Shown here one piece after another: positions 43,116 to 55,334 of a stretch of DNA of 64,000 nt. Numbering within the stretch: the first letter of the stretch is position 1; every line of letters starts with the position of its first letter. The stretch covers positions 1,889,501-1,953,500 of the forward strand of contig JAYKKM010000253.1 of assembly GCA_035772405.1 (NCBI GenBank), given 5' to 3'. Below the pieces are notes generated by a model. It was not told the origin of the DNA. It made no database searches and saw only the letters and a program-made list of their open reading frames with translations. A program made the position numbers and the translations under genes. Source of the DNA: Chrysogorgia sp. JL179-B06 (lineage: Eukaryota; Cnidaria; Anthozoa; Scleralcyonacea; Chrysogorgiidae).

Positions 43116-43186
43116 CCTTCCGGCTGGAATTGAACCCGCGACCCTGCGATGCTAGTGCAGTGCTCTGACCACTGAGCTACGGAAGC
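43116..43186 (-). tRNA. tRNA-Ala(AGC)-like sequence, block B unit 2
   Basis: Identical cloverleaf to 6060-6130 (anticodon AGC, acceptor mismatch at the first pair). Confidence 0.45.
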
Positions 43187-43564
43187 CGTTGCCGAGAGCC
43201 TAGTCACGAGTTCTGTATATATGGTGGTGTAATGCCGGGATAATATTCTGGGTATATTATAGGTAATATTTGGCATTTCACTCGATCAAACTACATGTTG
43301 ATTTATGTTGATTTATTCATCCAACATTTATTTATGTTAATTTTTCATCCTCACATGGAAATTTACAACACTGTGTTGCAGTTTGTGGGATGTAAAATGA
43401 TGGCTCGACAAGAGTAACTTATATTATAACAGTAACTTATATTATTAAGCCGGGAATTGGCTTAATAGATTTTTGGACAGATGGCGCACCAAACTGCATT
43501 ATATCAAACCATGATGTTATCATGTTTCACCTCGATAATGTTTAGTGCTCTGGATTAATTTAGG

Positions 43565-44270
43565 GGAAAATGGCACCGGAAAAAATGTCACCGGAAAAAA
43601 TGCACCGGAAAAAATGTCACCGGTAAAAATGCCACCGGAATATGACTGACACGAAAAAAATGGCACCAATTTATACGGAAATTTATAAGAGCCTTTGTCA
43701 AAAAAACAGACATTCAACTAACACAGCTATTGGATCCGTCATGACAAGTGAAGTTTTTAACGAACCCTTGAAACAATGTAGTGTTCGCTTGACACATCTC
43801 CAACGGATATGAGTTGGTTTAGTAATCTGCTTTGTATACATGAAGCCCCCAAAGCAAAGCTTCATTGCGCCCTTATTACTTGCAATTACTTCCATTTCGG
43901 CACACCGCGTGTTTCAAGAATGAAGCCAGAATAACAATCATATGAAACTTTCATCGTATTTATGTGGTTGGTATGAGAATGATTTCTAGAAAGCTAGTAT
44001 TTCGTTGGTTATTTGCAAAGCGTCAGTGCAACGGAAATGAGATGACTCAACTATATTGGAATTTGCTGGCGAAAACAAGTTATTGAAATGCTAATTCTAT
44101 AGAAATTCAGAATTGAACCATGCATAACTCATTTAATGGTATGTTTTTCTCCGAAAATGTGTAGTGCGAAAATTACAGTTTGAGTTTCTGGGTAGTGCCA
44201 TTTTTCCGTGTCAGTATTTCTGATGTCATTTTAACCAGTGCCATTTTTACCGGTGCCATTTTTCCGACAC
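43565..44270. mobile_element. Element with inverted 15-bp arrays, block B copy
   Basis: Left array shortened to about four to five units (43568-43640); right array about 44195-44270. See 6509-7232. Confidence 0.5.
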
Positions 44271-44275
44271 CGCTC

Positions 44276-44541
44276 TGAATAGCACTTGACCCCAGCAGGG
44301 GCATCAGATTCTCATCGACGATAACAAATTCGACCGTGTGCTTTCGGTTTGTCAGTGGGATTGCGAATCGAGAGTCGCGTGGTTTCTTTCGTTTCAGTTC
44401 GGTCATATTCCACAGCGTCTTGTTTGTGGACCTCAGTGCCCGTTTTTCTACATGGTACGTCAGTGAATGGTTTACCGATGAAATACAGTCAATGTGGAAA
44501 TTAACCGGACTTCCGTGGGTTGTTGTTGTCATCGACCCCAT
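44276..44541 (-). pseudogene. Ty3/gypsy-like protease fragment, block B copy
   Basis: Same peptide as 7237-7502 over the protease-like part. Confidence 0.55.
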
Positions 44542-44569
44542 TCACGGCCTCATGTCTGGACAGCAAGAA

Positions 44570-45449
44570 CCCGAGTTAGGATTCGAGTTAGGATTTCTTT
44601 CATATCTTTCTGTATAAAGACGTATTTTTACGTCTGTCGATACACGATTTTTTAAGCGGCGTAAACTATACTCGATATCACACTATAAAACTTTACTAAA
44701 TGAATTTTTATACGAATATATTATTGCGGTGTCTAAACTTATCGTCATTCAATTTAAATACCGGTGAACTTTACGGCAGGCTACGGTCGACGCGAATCTT
44801 TGCCACAAATCTTTCCTAACGGGGTAGGGTGCACGGTGGCAGCAATAAAAAATCTAAATCTGAACAGCTAAACAAAGATCAAAGACTATACTGTCGAAAA
44901 TAATATATTCAAATTAGTTGGCAGTACTGTGGAATTTTGTAGTCGAGGGGTTCATTGGGAGTTTATTTTTCTATCCACTTTTCACGGCTGACATTACAAA
45001 ACACAAAGGAGTGAATACACAAAATGATACTTGATAAACGCGTTATATCTTTGCTATATAAAGCGTATTTGCGTTTACGGTTTGGAAGCCCAGACATTAA
45101 AATGATGTTTCCGCTTGAAACGTCGAACATGCGTGCGTGCGTTTTGATATTTTCGGCGAGCATTCGTTGGTTTTGCTGCCTCTAGACTAGTTTTTCCTGG
45201 TGATATTGCGCTAGATGACTGGCTACACACTAAAGGGTTAATTTCTTTTTCAAATTATGCTTAAATGTTTTAGTATTAAGCTAAGGAATTCTCGACGCAT
45301 TGTCTGGTCTTTAAACATCTGATAAGAAACTAAGAATGAAATAAGTCAGGCAATTGAAACGCATGTTGAATTAAATTTTAAAACGAATCCTAACTCGAAT
45401 CCTAACTCGAGTTCTAACTCCAATCCTCAGACTCCAATCCTAACTCGGG
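44570..45449. mobile_element. CCCGAGTTAGGATT element, block B copy
   Basis: Same ends as 7532-8403; 880 bp. Confidence 0.55.
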
Positions 45450-45477
45450 AGACTAACTATCTCCTCATGTCTCACAG

Positions 45478-46115
45478 TCACGCACCCATGTAATCCGAGT
45501 CGCTCGTGCATGCTCTCATACATGTCTTCTGAAACACCGTGAGTTTGGGCTTTCTTTCGCGACTCTCGTAAACATACATCGACGAAATTGTTCCTTTTAC
45601 CACAGATAGCGATAGCTTTTTCTTCTGTAGCAAGCGCTTTCGTATATCATTGTCTCGGACCCCATGGGACAATCCGGTCTCGAATGAGCGAGTCGTTGAG
45701 AGTCGAGACATGTCCAGAAATGACATGTTTGGGCTAATGTGCGGAGCTCTGTAATATAGGCAGAGACGGGATACGTTTTCCTTCTGGACTCTACTGTTGA
45801 ATTTGTACCTTTCGTAGGTTTCGTTCTTTTCTTCGACGGCGAATTTGTCAAAAGTCTCGATTATAGCACTGAGTTTACCCTTGTTTTCTTCGGTTAGATC
45901 AAAAGTGTTGAATGTTTTTACTGCCTCGCTTTCTATGGAGTATATAGGAAGAGAGCGACCTTATATTCCTCAGTCTGTTTGTATAGCTGAGTTAATACAG
46001 TGTAGTGGTTCCAGCGCTGTTCGCTGAGGTCAGGTCGGTAGGAGGTTGCAAGATAAGATTCAATCTTGCGCTTGACGGTTCCGCGGCTACGGTAGCTATA
46101 CTGGTTGCTCCTCAT
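45478..46115 (-). pseudogene. Ty3/gypsy-like Gag fragment, block B copy
   Basis: Same frame breaks as 8432-9069, so the decay predates the duplication. Confidence 0.6.
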
Positions 46116-46320
46116 GTTCGCTCATCGTCTCTGGCTGTTCTGAGATCTAACCCGCTGCCATCATGTAAGGTTTGGATATATATTTATTCAAAATCAGTGG
46201 TGCTGTATATACATGCGTGTTGCTTGATTGCAAAATAGTCTAGTAAGTGAAATACACGCTAAATCATGAAATCATGATATCTGCACGTCACAAGATCTAC
46301 CCCTAGTAGGATCACAAACA

Positions 46321-47360
46321 ACCTGTTTCAGGGGAGCGCACTAGATAATAGTCGCCAGAACCATGTTGAGCCCGTGAACACCACTAACACAGCGGTGACA
46401 TGTTCGTCGTAAAACAGTCGCAAAACGCTCGTAAATCGACAAAAACATTATTTCAAAATATGTAGAAGAGCGTTCATGCAGAAGAATACATGACAAACTC
46501 TCAATCCTAGACTAGTAAATTTGATCGTTTATCATCGATAGTCAAAACGGAAATGTAGATACTTTCCAAAAGGCAAACGACGTTATTCGGGATTTCGAAA
46601 TATCAATCGCAACCACGTATGCTGCGAGGTTTCAAAATATATTAGTGTGGACTGACAAAATATATTTGTGGACTGACAAAATATATTTGTGGACTGACAA
46701 ATATATTTGTCGACTTAAAAATATATATTTGCCGACAAACTATTTATGCGCATTGGCCATATAGTCGTAAAGTCACTTACTAGTCATAGACGCTTTTAAA
46801 TAAGTGATAAAACGTGTTGTGCTGCGTAGGCAGTGTAGAAATACAAATCAAATATCTCAGTAAAGGGGTTGGTGTACGGCCGAAATAGCGTACGCGTAGT
46901 GCAATGCGATGTCCCTCTCCTTCCAAATGAGTAGTCCAACGTTTCGAGCGAAGGAACTTCGTCAGAGTGAAACCATAAAGTGAAATAATCACTCAGTTAT
47001 TACTTCACAGTTTACGTTTCACTCTCTGACGAAGGGCTTTCGCTCGAAACGTTAGACAACTTCCACACTATTTCATAGACTTGCTCCAAATCTGACTCTT
47101 GATTGTTTCGGGTTTGTTTAAAGACGGGTTTGTCTTCTCGAAACAAACCCGTCTTTAAACAAACCCAAAACAATCAAAGAGGCAGACTTGAAGCAAGTCT
47201 AACTATTTCACTATTTCGGCAGTACACTTCACTTTCCGAGTTCTGACCGTTTGGCGAAATGGTTCGTAATATTTACGACGAACATGTTACGCTGGGTTAG
47301 TGGTGTTGGCGGGCTCAACATGGTTCTGGCGACTATTATCTAGTGCGCACCTGTTTCAGG
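46321..47360. mobile_element. ~1-kb element with 12-bp flanking repeats, block B copy
   Basis: ACCTGTTTCAGG at 46321-46332 and 47349-47360. The internal ATATTTGTGGACTGACAAA array has more units here (about 46635-46735). Confidence 0.7.
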
Positions 47361-49297
47361 TTATGATGCATCAGCAAATCAGTATTATATGAAGTAAAAT
47401 CAGTAATATTGTCAGAAATAAAACACTAGACTTGTAACTTGACATGAAATCAGTGAAGACGAATGTCAGATCTGTGTTCTACGAGAAATAATATATAAAC
47501 AATCCATTCAATAAATTGTACTGTGTATCTTGGTTTTCCGCCTATGGTATACAGACACTACCAAATGATTAAACGAAGCATAATTAATATTCATAGCGTT
47601 TAATTAACACCATAAACTACGAGTTCTTATCAGAAGTGAAATGCTGCCTCTGGACTGACACAGGAGCAGTGGTACGAGGTTGGAGCAGTGTTCAGGATCA
47701 CTGATCAAGCATGCCAGCAGAATGATGCCAGAAATTTCTATAGCATATAGAGAATACAATAAATAGACTATAGAATCTACACCACATATCAAGGCGATCA
47801 TATAGCCTTGTAATATTAAAATAACATATGGTAATCATATGGCGCGTTTATGTCAAAATTCAATGTTTGAACGCCATACATCTAATTCGAACAACATTTA
47901 CTCGAAAGAGCAAGCCATAAATTTTCCATGATCAAGCGACACTTCTGCCATTTGCTGGCGGTCGTGCGGTCATGTTTCAAATCGAACAAACGAACGGGAA
48001 TAGGCGTTAACTCGGACTACAGGCTACTTGGGCTTGTGTATGATTGAGTGTATGTAAAAGTACGCAGCACAATTCGTACGGAATATACCGCAATTTGAAA
48101 GGCAACGAATGACGGAATGAGCTATGTTTATATTGAAGTAAAACTGAGCTAATATATTGTAAGCAATGATAGTATTAAATTTGGACAATTGGATATCTAA
48201 ATGTAAACAATGTCGAACTGCGAACTATGTTGAACCGTGTAGCTTTGTTTTGTCAATAGAAACTGATGTCACGCTTTAACTTGTGCAGCAGCTACAGGCA
48301 TGTAAACTTTTAAAATTTAAATGGAGCGCTCTGTGGAAACCACGCGCTTGGCGAATGACATATCACGAATATCAAGGCATGTTCGATATTGCGCTTTTTT
48401 TAAAAAAAACTAAGTAAGGTAGCACAATAACGTTTACGTATATTGTAGGCAGCCATAAATTATCTTTGTTTTAAGGTATAAGAGAGCTTGTAGAGTTGAT
48501 TATTTGTCAAGAAAACGTTCGACGTATTTGGGTTAAATTACGATGCTGTTTTTGAAGATGGCGGCCAAATTATATTTTAATTTCGTCGTCAATAAGGACG
48601 ATACAAATAAGAAACATACAGCGATTGCGTTTGTTATCGAAATATCGGGTAATCGTGATTCTTGTCCACAGGCTCTCAAATACACTCGAATTTCGGCAGT
48701 TCATAAGCAAAGCGAAAACAGACAAAACAGCGGAGTCGATTTTAGTGTCAACTATTCGATAACTGGTTATTCTTACCGTGAAAGAAGAGAAGCAATCTTT
48801 CTGTAGTTTGGGAAGACAGCGGAAGACAGCGAAATAGAACATGCGCAGTTTTCCCTAGTTTTCCTAGTAAGTGTCTTCTCAAATCATAAGAAATTAGATT
48901 CAAGATAATTTAAGAAAACAATTGTGTGGAAGACCACCTTAATTGTAGTGGCAAAGTTATTAAAAATCCTCCCGCCTAATGTGAAAGAATCAAAATGGTA
49001 AATAATAAATCGTAAGTAAATATTCATCTAACAACATCAACAAACGAAGCCCTCCTCATCAAATAACAATCACAAACTCAGTGAATTTAAAATGCACTTC
49101 ATGCCGGTAAAGATTTCTCATTGCACTGAGCTAAACGAAATGAGCGTGGAGATGGAGATGAAATAAGAAATGAACCTTATTCATAAACTATGACAGTATG
49201 CAAACAAAAGTACCAACGTACATGCTTGGGAATATATACATAGACCTAAAAACGTTCTCATATTATGGCATCTCTCGAAATGGAATCTCAACCAGCC
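47361..49297. other. No supported gene (twin of 10283-12227)
   Basis: Nearly identical to block A, with the same non-credible overlapping frames at 48543-48842. Confidence 0.5.
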
Positions 49298-50524
49298 CTA
49301 GTTTCTATTTCTATCATTTACGTACAGCTGATGATACGGTCCTGACGCATACCTATAATTCTTATCAAATCCATTCCTTCCACAGGTACAAGGATCTCGC
49401 AATGCCAAAACTCCCCATTTCTTGGACAGCAACGAAAATACGGTCTGATCGTTTCTGTTACCTTTGAAGTTGGCCAAATCCGGTAGACCCATGACGTTTT
49501 CTAGGTTGGTAGATATTCTTGGATCAGAGGTGTATGCCAAAAATTCCATCACAAACTTTATTGTCGCACACGTTTTCATAATCACAAGCATGCTGGTCAT
49601 TCTTTGTCTTTGTCCTTTCTGGTAGACGCGTGGATCGTCCATTCCCATCAGCACGAACGCGTCCCTTTTTGAGTGCTCACTTTCTTGATTTGGTATGTGA
49701 AATGAAAGAATGTTGTGTGCCATGCATAACTTGAACAATGGTCCAGCGTCCTTGTTAAAGTATAACCCAGCATCTTGGTAAATAAGCATATCTCCATCGT
49801 TCATCTTTGTCAACAAAGTCTTGAGAATGATGTAAGGTTTCCAAAGCCATAACCCGGCCCCTTTTCGTTGACGCAGTAATTTGCGGTTTGCGATCTGAAA
49901 CGGTGCTGATAAAGCCGACAAATCTAAAGCTTCGGCGTAGTCGACTTTGGCAAAGTCTATCGCTTTATTGACCGCTCTTTCTTTTGATCCTTTACAACAA
50001 TTGTGGCCATATGTCACCAAATATTTCCTGGCCTGTATGGTGCTGCTTGTCACGTTGTAATGCTCAAATTTCCTTCGAGTTTCGCTCGAATCTCCTTGCT
50101 CCCAAGGATAATTCCAAAGAAGTTTCGTCTTGGCGAGAACATCCAAATTGATCCTCTCGTGAAACTTCCATCTTGTGTGGTTGGTTTCAAACGGCAGTTT
50201 TATCTTCTCGCCGTTCAACATCTCGCGAGCAATTTTGTACAACTGCGGACATTTTTTCTCGTCCTTGGTTCTGTCGACGTGAAGTCGCGAACTCGAGAAA
50301 TGCTCGGCTCTTCTTGAGAATTTCCAATTTTCCTTTGACGTCTCGCCGTTGCTGGGAAAGCTTTCGGAAAGTCTAAGACAATCGATATTTTCTTGTGCTG
50401 ATATGTCAACGGCTGGCGAGTCATCGTCCAACGGCTCGCGACGTGCTGTGTGGAAAAACGCGAACTTGAGGTTGGCCACGATAAGAATCGAGAGCAGCAA
50501 AATCATCTTCTTCCTCACCGTCAT
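49298..50524 (-). CDS. Putative type II Golgi glycosyltransferase-like protein, copy B
   Basis: 408 codons, same motifs as copy A (N-terminal anchor, GAGLWLWKPY, GDMLIYQDAG, NRNDQTVF). I count four base differences from copy A in 1227 bp; three are silent and one changes F315 to I. Both copies remaining open, while the neighbouring ferrochelatase exon is frameshifted, suggests this gene is under constraint. Function and acceptor are unknown. Confidence 0.72.
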   Translation of the reverse strand: MTVRKKMILLLSILIVANLKFAFFHTARREPLDDDSPAVDISAQENIDCLRLSESFPSNGETSKENWKFSRRAEHFSSSRLHVDRTKDEKKCPQLYKIAREMLNGEKIKLPFETNHTRWKFHERINLDVLAKTKLLWNYPWEQGDSSETRRKFEHYNVTSSTIQARKYLVTYGHNCCKGSKERAVNKAIDFAKVDYAEALDLSALSAPFQIANRKLLRQRKGAGLWLWKPYIILKTLLTKMNDGDMLIYQDAGLYFNKDAGPLFKLCMAHNILSFHIPNQESEHSKRDAFVLMGMDDPRVYQKGQRQRMTSMLVIMKTCATIKFVMEFLAYTSDPRISTNLENVMGLPDLANFKGNRNDQTVFSLLSKKWGVLALRDPCTCGRNGFDKNYRYASGPYHQLYVNDRNRN

Positions 50525-50614
50525 CCTTTCGCTTTGCTTTCACGCCCACTAATAATAATTTTTTTACAAAGTAACATCAACTATTGTTTTGACAAAACAG
50601 ACTTAGCATAATCT

Positions 50615-50623
50615 TGAGACTTG

Positions 50624-50654
<31 letters not shown>

Positions 50655-51020
50655 TTATTTCTTCAGTGCGCATTTACAAAAATTTCGCGATGCTCATTGC
50701 AATAAAATATTAAAAAGTATACTAAAAAATTATCAAACTCTAGAATCTAGCAATAAGTTTGGATAAAAAGGAATGTCTTAAGTTTAACTTTAAAAATGTC
50801 AACAGATGTCTCTAATCTTAATTCATTTGGTAGGCTGTTCCAAACTGCCGACCTGCCTTCCTAAATGATCGATCTCCGTACGTTTTCGTCTTTGTCCTGG
50901 GTTCTTGAAGCAAGTTCCTCGAGGATGATCTTAAGCACTGCGAAGTTTGATAAGGTAGCAAAAGGTTACAATTCTAGCTGCAGTGTTCTGCACATGTTGG
51001 AGTTTCTTGATCTCACATTG
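50615..51020 (-). pseudogene. Second non-LTR 3' end, block B copy
   Basis: As 13546-13945, with the trinucleotide tail about nine bases longer. Confidence 0.65.
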
Positions 51021-51063
51021 GACACATCAATTTGACTGCGCCGTTTCGTCCAAAAGGTGGACA

Positions 51064-51316
51064 AAAGGTCGAGACATCAATTTCTATAGTCGAGAATTAT
51101 ATTTCAGTGGTCGAGAATATTATATCTATAGGTGAGAATGCTATTCTCATAGTCGAGAATGTTATACCTATGGTCGAGAAATTCATGTCTATATTCGAGA
51201 ATTTTATGTCTATAGTCGAGAAATGTATATCTATAGTCAAGAATATTTTTATGTTTGTAGTTGAGAATATCATTTTGGTAGTCAAGAATATTTTATGTTG
51301 ATGCATGTCGAGAATT
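51064..51316. repeat. 24-bp minisatellite, block B copy
   Basis: As 13990-14240, same unit number. Confidence 0.75.
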
Positions 51317-52207
51317 GTAGTTCCATACTTGAGAATAATCACGTTGAGCGTTACGGGGAGGGCATTTACTTTTTTCGAAAGGGGAGTGACTCCAAACAAC
51401 AACGATCTACAATTTACTAAGTATAGGAGTGGGCAGGACGTGATGTTCCATATTTCTTCCCATCGCGCTTTAGTTTCAACATAGTTAGCCCAGACTAAAA
51501 CAATAAGTAGTTTGTAATTCGCTAGCTCGCATTCTCACTGAATAGTAAAAACATAAAATTGTTAAACAATAACTGAAAAATCTGTTCTTCATGACGACTA
51601 TAGCTGATTTTCATTTTGTCGTTGTACATATATAAAGGACGGGTAAGTTTCCATTTTGGCTAACTTGTATTTTATACATCTGTATAGCGTCTTAAGAGTT
51701 TACGAACGAAACTGCATTCCTCAGATTGGGGTCTGAGAGATCGGAAATAATTTAACAAGATACAAGATCGCTATCGATGATAATTTCGCAGGAATGTTTA
51801 GTCTGATTCGGCTTCTATGCACGAATTACTAAGGTAAGAAATAATGACTGAAGACAAGTCTGAAAAAGGTAGAAGGCTATTATTACAGGGTCTATTTGCT
51901 GCCTCCCCTCTGTTCACAAATCCGGGGGGAAACGGGGGAGGGAGATGCAGGTGCGCTCATGAAGTGGTCTTTGGTTGAGGATTTGGTGGATATAATTATA
52001 ATATACCATGAGTAATCAAAGATTATGTAAGTGTGTTCCACGCTTGTGGACCAGTAAATGGAGAATGAGGATTGGTTTACAACCATAAAATTATTCTGTA
52101 AGGGTAAGGTTTCCCGTTCATTAAACCGGCGAAGAACATATTCTCAAACAACAAAATGATTGTAAACAACGCATTCAATTCCTTTATAATTCCCTTTGGT
52201 CTTATAG

Positions 52208-52373
52208 GTTGGTCCTCTACCTTGGTTAGGTCCTCAAACTGAAGAGGACATCGAAGGTCTGGACAAGAATGGTCAGAAACACTTAACTACTTGTCCCTAT
52301 TGCCTTCACTTCTGACCACATTGAAACACTTTATGAACGCGATATCGAATACATGGAACACACTGCACAAAAG
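52208..52373 (+). pseudogene. FECH: Ferrochelatase exon (VGP...DIEY part), copy B
   Basis: Acceptor CTTATAG to 52207, donor GT at 52374. It has the same extra A and frame break as copy A but keeps the family residues in [20 protein letters not shown]. In protein order this exon follows the one at 21389. Apart from the single extra base it would be a good coding exon, so a sequencing or assembly error remains possible, though it occurs in both copies. Confidence 0.85.
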
Positions 52374-52840
52374 GTATTTTATTCTTTTATTTAAAAGTAT
52401 TTATACACATTGAGTAGCTTTAAAAGCTTGGACAGCATTCAAAAATAGGTACTGGAGTCTGGACGGGTACATATGTCTTCTGACATTTGAGTTACAGAGA
52501 AATGTGAGATAAGTAAGTTCATTGGCTTGTGTCCATTCTTTGTGAGTATGTCCGAGGCTATAAGAACAGGTGTTGAACTAGAAGATAGTTTCGCGCTAAG
52601 TTGTCACGATATGCTACGGAATGGGGGCAAACATTTTAAACATATTTGGAAATTATAAGTTTATTTAAATCATATAGGTTGTAGGCTAGCAATGTCTGAA
52701 ATCGTATTTCTTTTACTGTTATATCTACGAAAGTTTAGCGAAGGTGTAGATCATGTTTAAGTTAATTGAGACGCGTTTGTGTAAACATTAATACCCGTTC
52801 TCGGGCGATTTTGAAATTCCTGGCAGTATCATTATTAAAT

Positions 52841-53152
52841 TTAAACCACATGAGCCGACCACTGAAACACAAAATATAGCGCCTGGCCAAAAATGTCGGT
52901 CATTGCAAACACACTGACACTGTCCTCGTTCAAATTCGTATAGTACGTGAACTTTACACACAAGAACCTAACCAAAATATTGGTCAGTGTAAACACAATG
53001 GCTCTGATAAACAACAAAAGTAGTTTAATACCTATCGTGGACCAAATAAGCGAAGGAAGGAGTCTACTCGGAGAAGCAACAAACGATATCGGCGAACTTT
53101 CGCTGTCTTCCGGAAAGTGTTCGGTTGTGACGTAAGTGCCACAACCAAACAA
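52841..53152 (-). CDS. Hypothetical membrane-protein-like frame, block B copy
   Basis: 103 codons; see 15766-16080. One codon shorter, in frame. Confidence 0.2.
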   Translation of the reverse strand: MFGCGTYVTTEHFPEDSESSPISFVASPSRLLPSLIWSTIGIKLLLLFIRAIVFTLTNILVRFLCVKFTYYTNLNEDSVSVFAMTDIFGQALYFVFQWSAHVV

Positions 53153-53547
53153 TTTCGAGAACTAAATGTTTGCTGACTACGTCAGCGGACACAAAAACGA
53201 ATTACACCCATAAACGATACATAACAGACGAGTTTAATTACCATTAACTACACACAATTACTCTCAAACTCTCCAAATATTTGGATCAAGCAATACAAAC
53301 ATGGTCAAAACCGTCTCTTATGTCTTTCTGTTATAAACAAATGAACTGAAGTATAACAATATATTGAGAATTATAACGAACAATTTCGTTACCAGTTGCA
53401 AACCTTACTTCATGCTGTATTGTATGCCGTATACTACTAATATATTTATGGAATTGAAAATATCAGACGGTCTTCAATCCTCAACGATAATCCAATCTTT
53501 TTTCAGGACTTAAAACATGATTTATCAAGCACGTGTACTGTGAGGGT

Positions 53548-53615
53548 GGGGAGAGTGGTGGTGGTGGTGGTGGTGATGGTGGTGGTGATGGTGGTGGTGG
53601 TGGTGGTGATGATGG

Positions 53616-53649
<34 letters not shown>

Positions 53650-53813
53650 GGTGGTGGTGTTGGTGGTGGTGATGATGATGGTGGTGATGGTGGTGGTGGT
53701 GGTGGTGATGATGATGATGGTGGTGATGATGATGGTGGTGGTGGTGGTGGTGGTGGTGTTGGTGGTGGTGATGGTGATGGTGGTGGTGGTGGTGGTGATG
53801 ATGGTGATGATGG

Positions 53814-53847
<34 letters not shown>

Positions 53848-54300
53848 GGTGTTGGTGGTGGTGATGATGATGGTGGTGGTGGTGGTGGTGGTGGTGGTGG
53901 TGATGATGGTGGTGGTGGTGGTGGTGGTGATGATGGTGGTGGTGATGATGATGGTGATGATGATTATGGTGGTGGTGGTGTTGGTGGTGGTGATGATGAT
54001 GGTGGTGATGGTGGTGGTGGTGATGATGATGGTGGTGGTGGTGGTGGTGGTAATGATGGTGGTGGTGATGATGATGGTGATGATGATTATGGTGGTCGTA
54101 ATGGTGACAATGATGGTGGTCGTAATGATGATGATGGTGGTGGTGGTCGTAATGGTGATGATGATGGTGGTGGTCGTCGTAATGGTGATGATGATGGTGG
54201 TGATGGTGATGGTGGTCGTAATGGTGATGATGATGGTGATGGTGGTTGTCGTAATGGTGATGATGTTGCTGTTCATCATCATGATGGTGATTCTATTATT
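53548..54300. repeat. GGT/GAT microsatellite, expanded block B allele
   Basis: About 750 bp against about 360 bp in block A, with duplicated internal blocks around GGTGGTGTTGGTGG. All frames over it are repeat by-products. Confidence 0.95.
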
Positions 54301-54567
54301 TAATTCTAGGCGATGGCCGACGTTGTCAAAACTCATTTAGAATCCAATTAGACTGTCTGTTCAAGACAGCTGCCATTACGCTTCCCGATGTGTATGAACG
54401 TGACTTTTAAAGAAACAAAATTGTTTTTTCTAAAACAGAATATCCAATGACCTGCAGAAGAAGCCGCAAGAATGGAAAGCCATGCGAATAAAACGAAAAG
54501 TACGGAACATAAACAGAATGTTAAAGGTGCTGTTGTCCAAGGCAATTTCTCTTGCAACTTACAACTC

Positions 54568-54750
54568 AAAGCCAAAGGCGGTCGTGTAACTCTTCTAGTT
54601 TGCGATTACCATTTTGTTAGGTCAGAAATCCAGAAAGGATTCCTACATTTATTGTATATTGCATCTAAACATAACTTAGCTGATATATTTACTAAGCCAA
54701 TTCCTGGACCAAGGGTGAAGACATTTGTACCCATTATTCTAGGAATGTAA
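54568..54750 (+). pseudogene. Ty1/copia RNase H fragment, block B copy
   Basis: HFVRSEIQKGFLHLLYIASK, NLADIFTKPIPGP, ending LGM. See 16890-17280. Confidence 0.75.
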
Positions 54751-55334
54751 GGTTAAGCTTATTGTTATATATATTTACAGTTAAACGAGTTAATCGTTAT
54801 ATGTTTTATAATAAAATGATAAACATATTAGTGTTAACATAATCTATTAATATATATTATGTTTGTAAAATACATCACGCGTGATCATTGTCTCATTGAC
54901 CACGATGTTGCTGTTCGTCTTCTATGTTCAATAAAGTATTAAAGAAATCTATCCTTGTTTATTTATAACCATCGTCATGACCAACCTCCTAACATATCGT
55001 TTATACATTGTTTTCCCTCACCTTTCGACGAAAAAAGACACTCCCTTATTTTATTTTTATTGAAACCTGTGAGCATCCCACGATTCATTGTGGCTATTAC
55101 CCGAAAGCGCATTGCGGGTTTAGATTGAACAATTCGAGATTTTTCTGGTATAACCAATAATGTATCTGTATATCATATTACCAAATCTATTATACGCGGG
55201 GACTACTATAATGCCTCCTCGGGTTTTGGCCCTCTGGGGCTAATGAACAGTCGCTTACAATTACCTCACTGGTACATTCGCTTCAATTTCATTCCAGTTA
55301 TAAGTATTTATTTACCTTGTTTTAGATTAAAGCA

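Larger units (their letters stand above)
42760..43290. repeat. Two tandem ~270-bp tRNA-Ala-like repeats
   Basis: Corresponds to units 1 (or 2) and 3 of block A; one unit was lost here or gained in A. Confidence 0.85.
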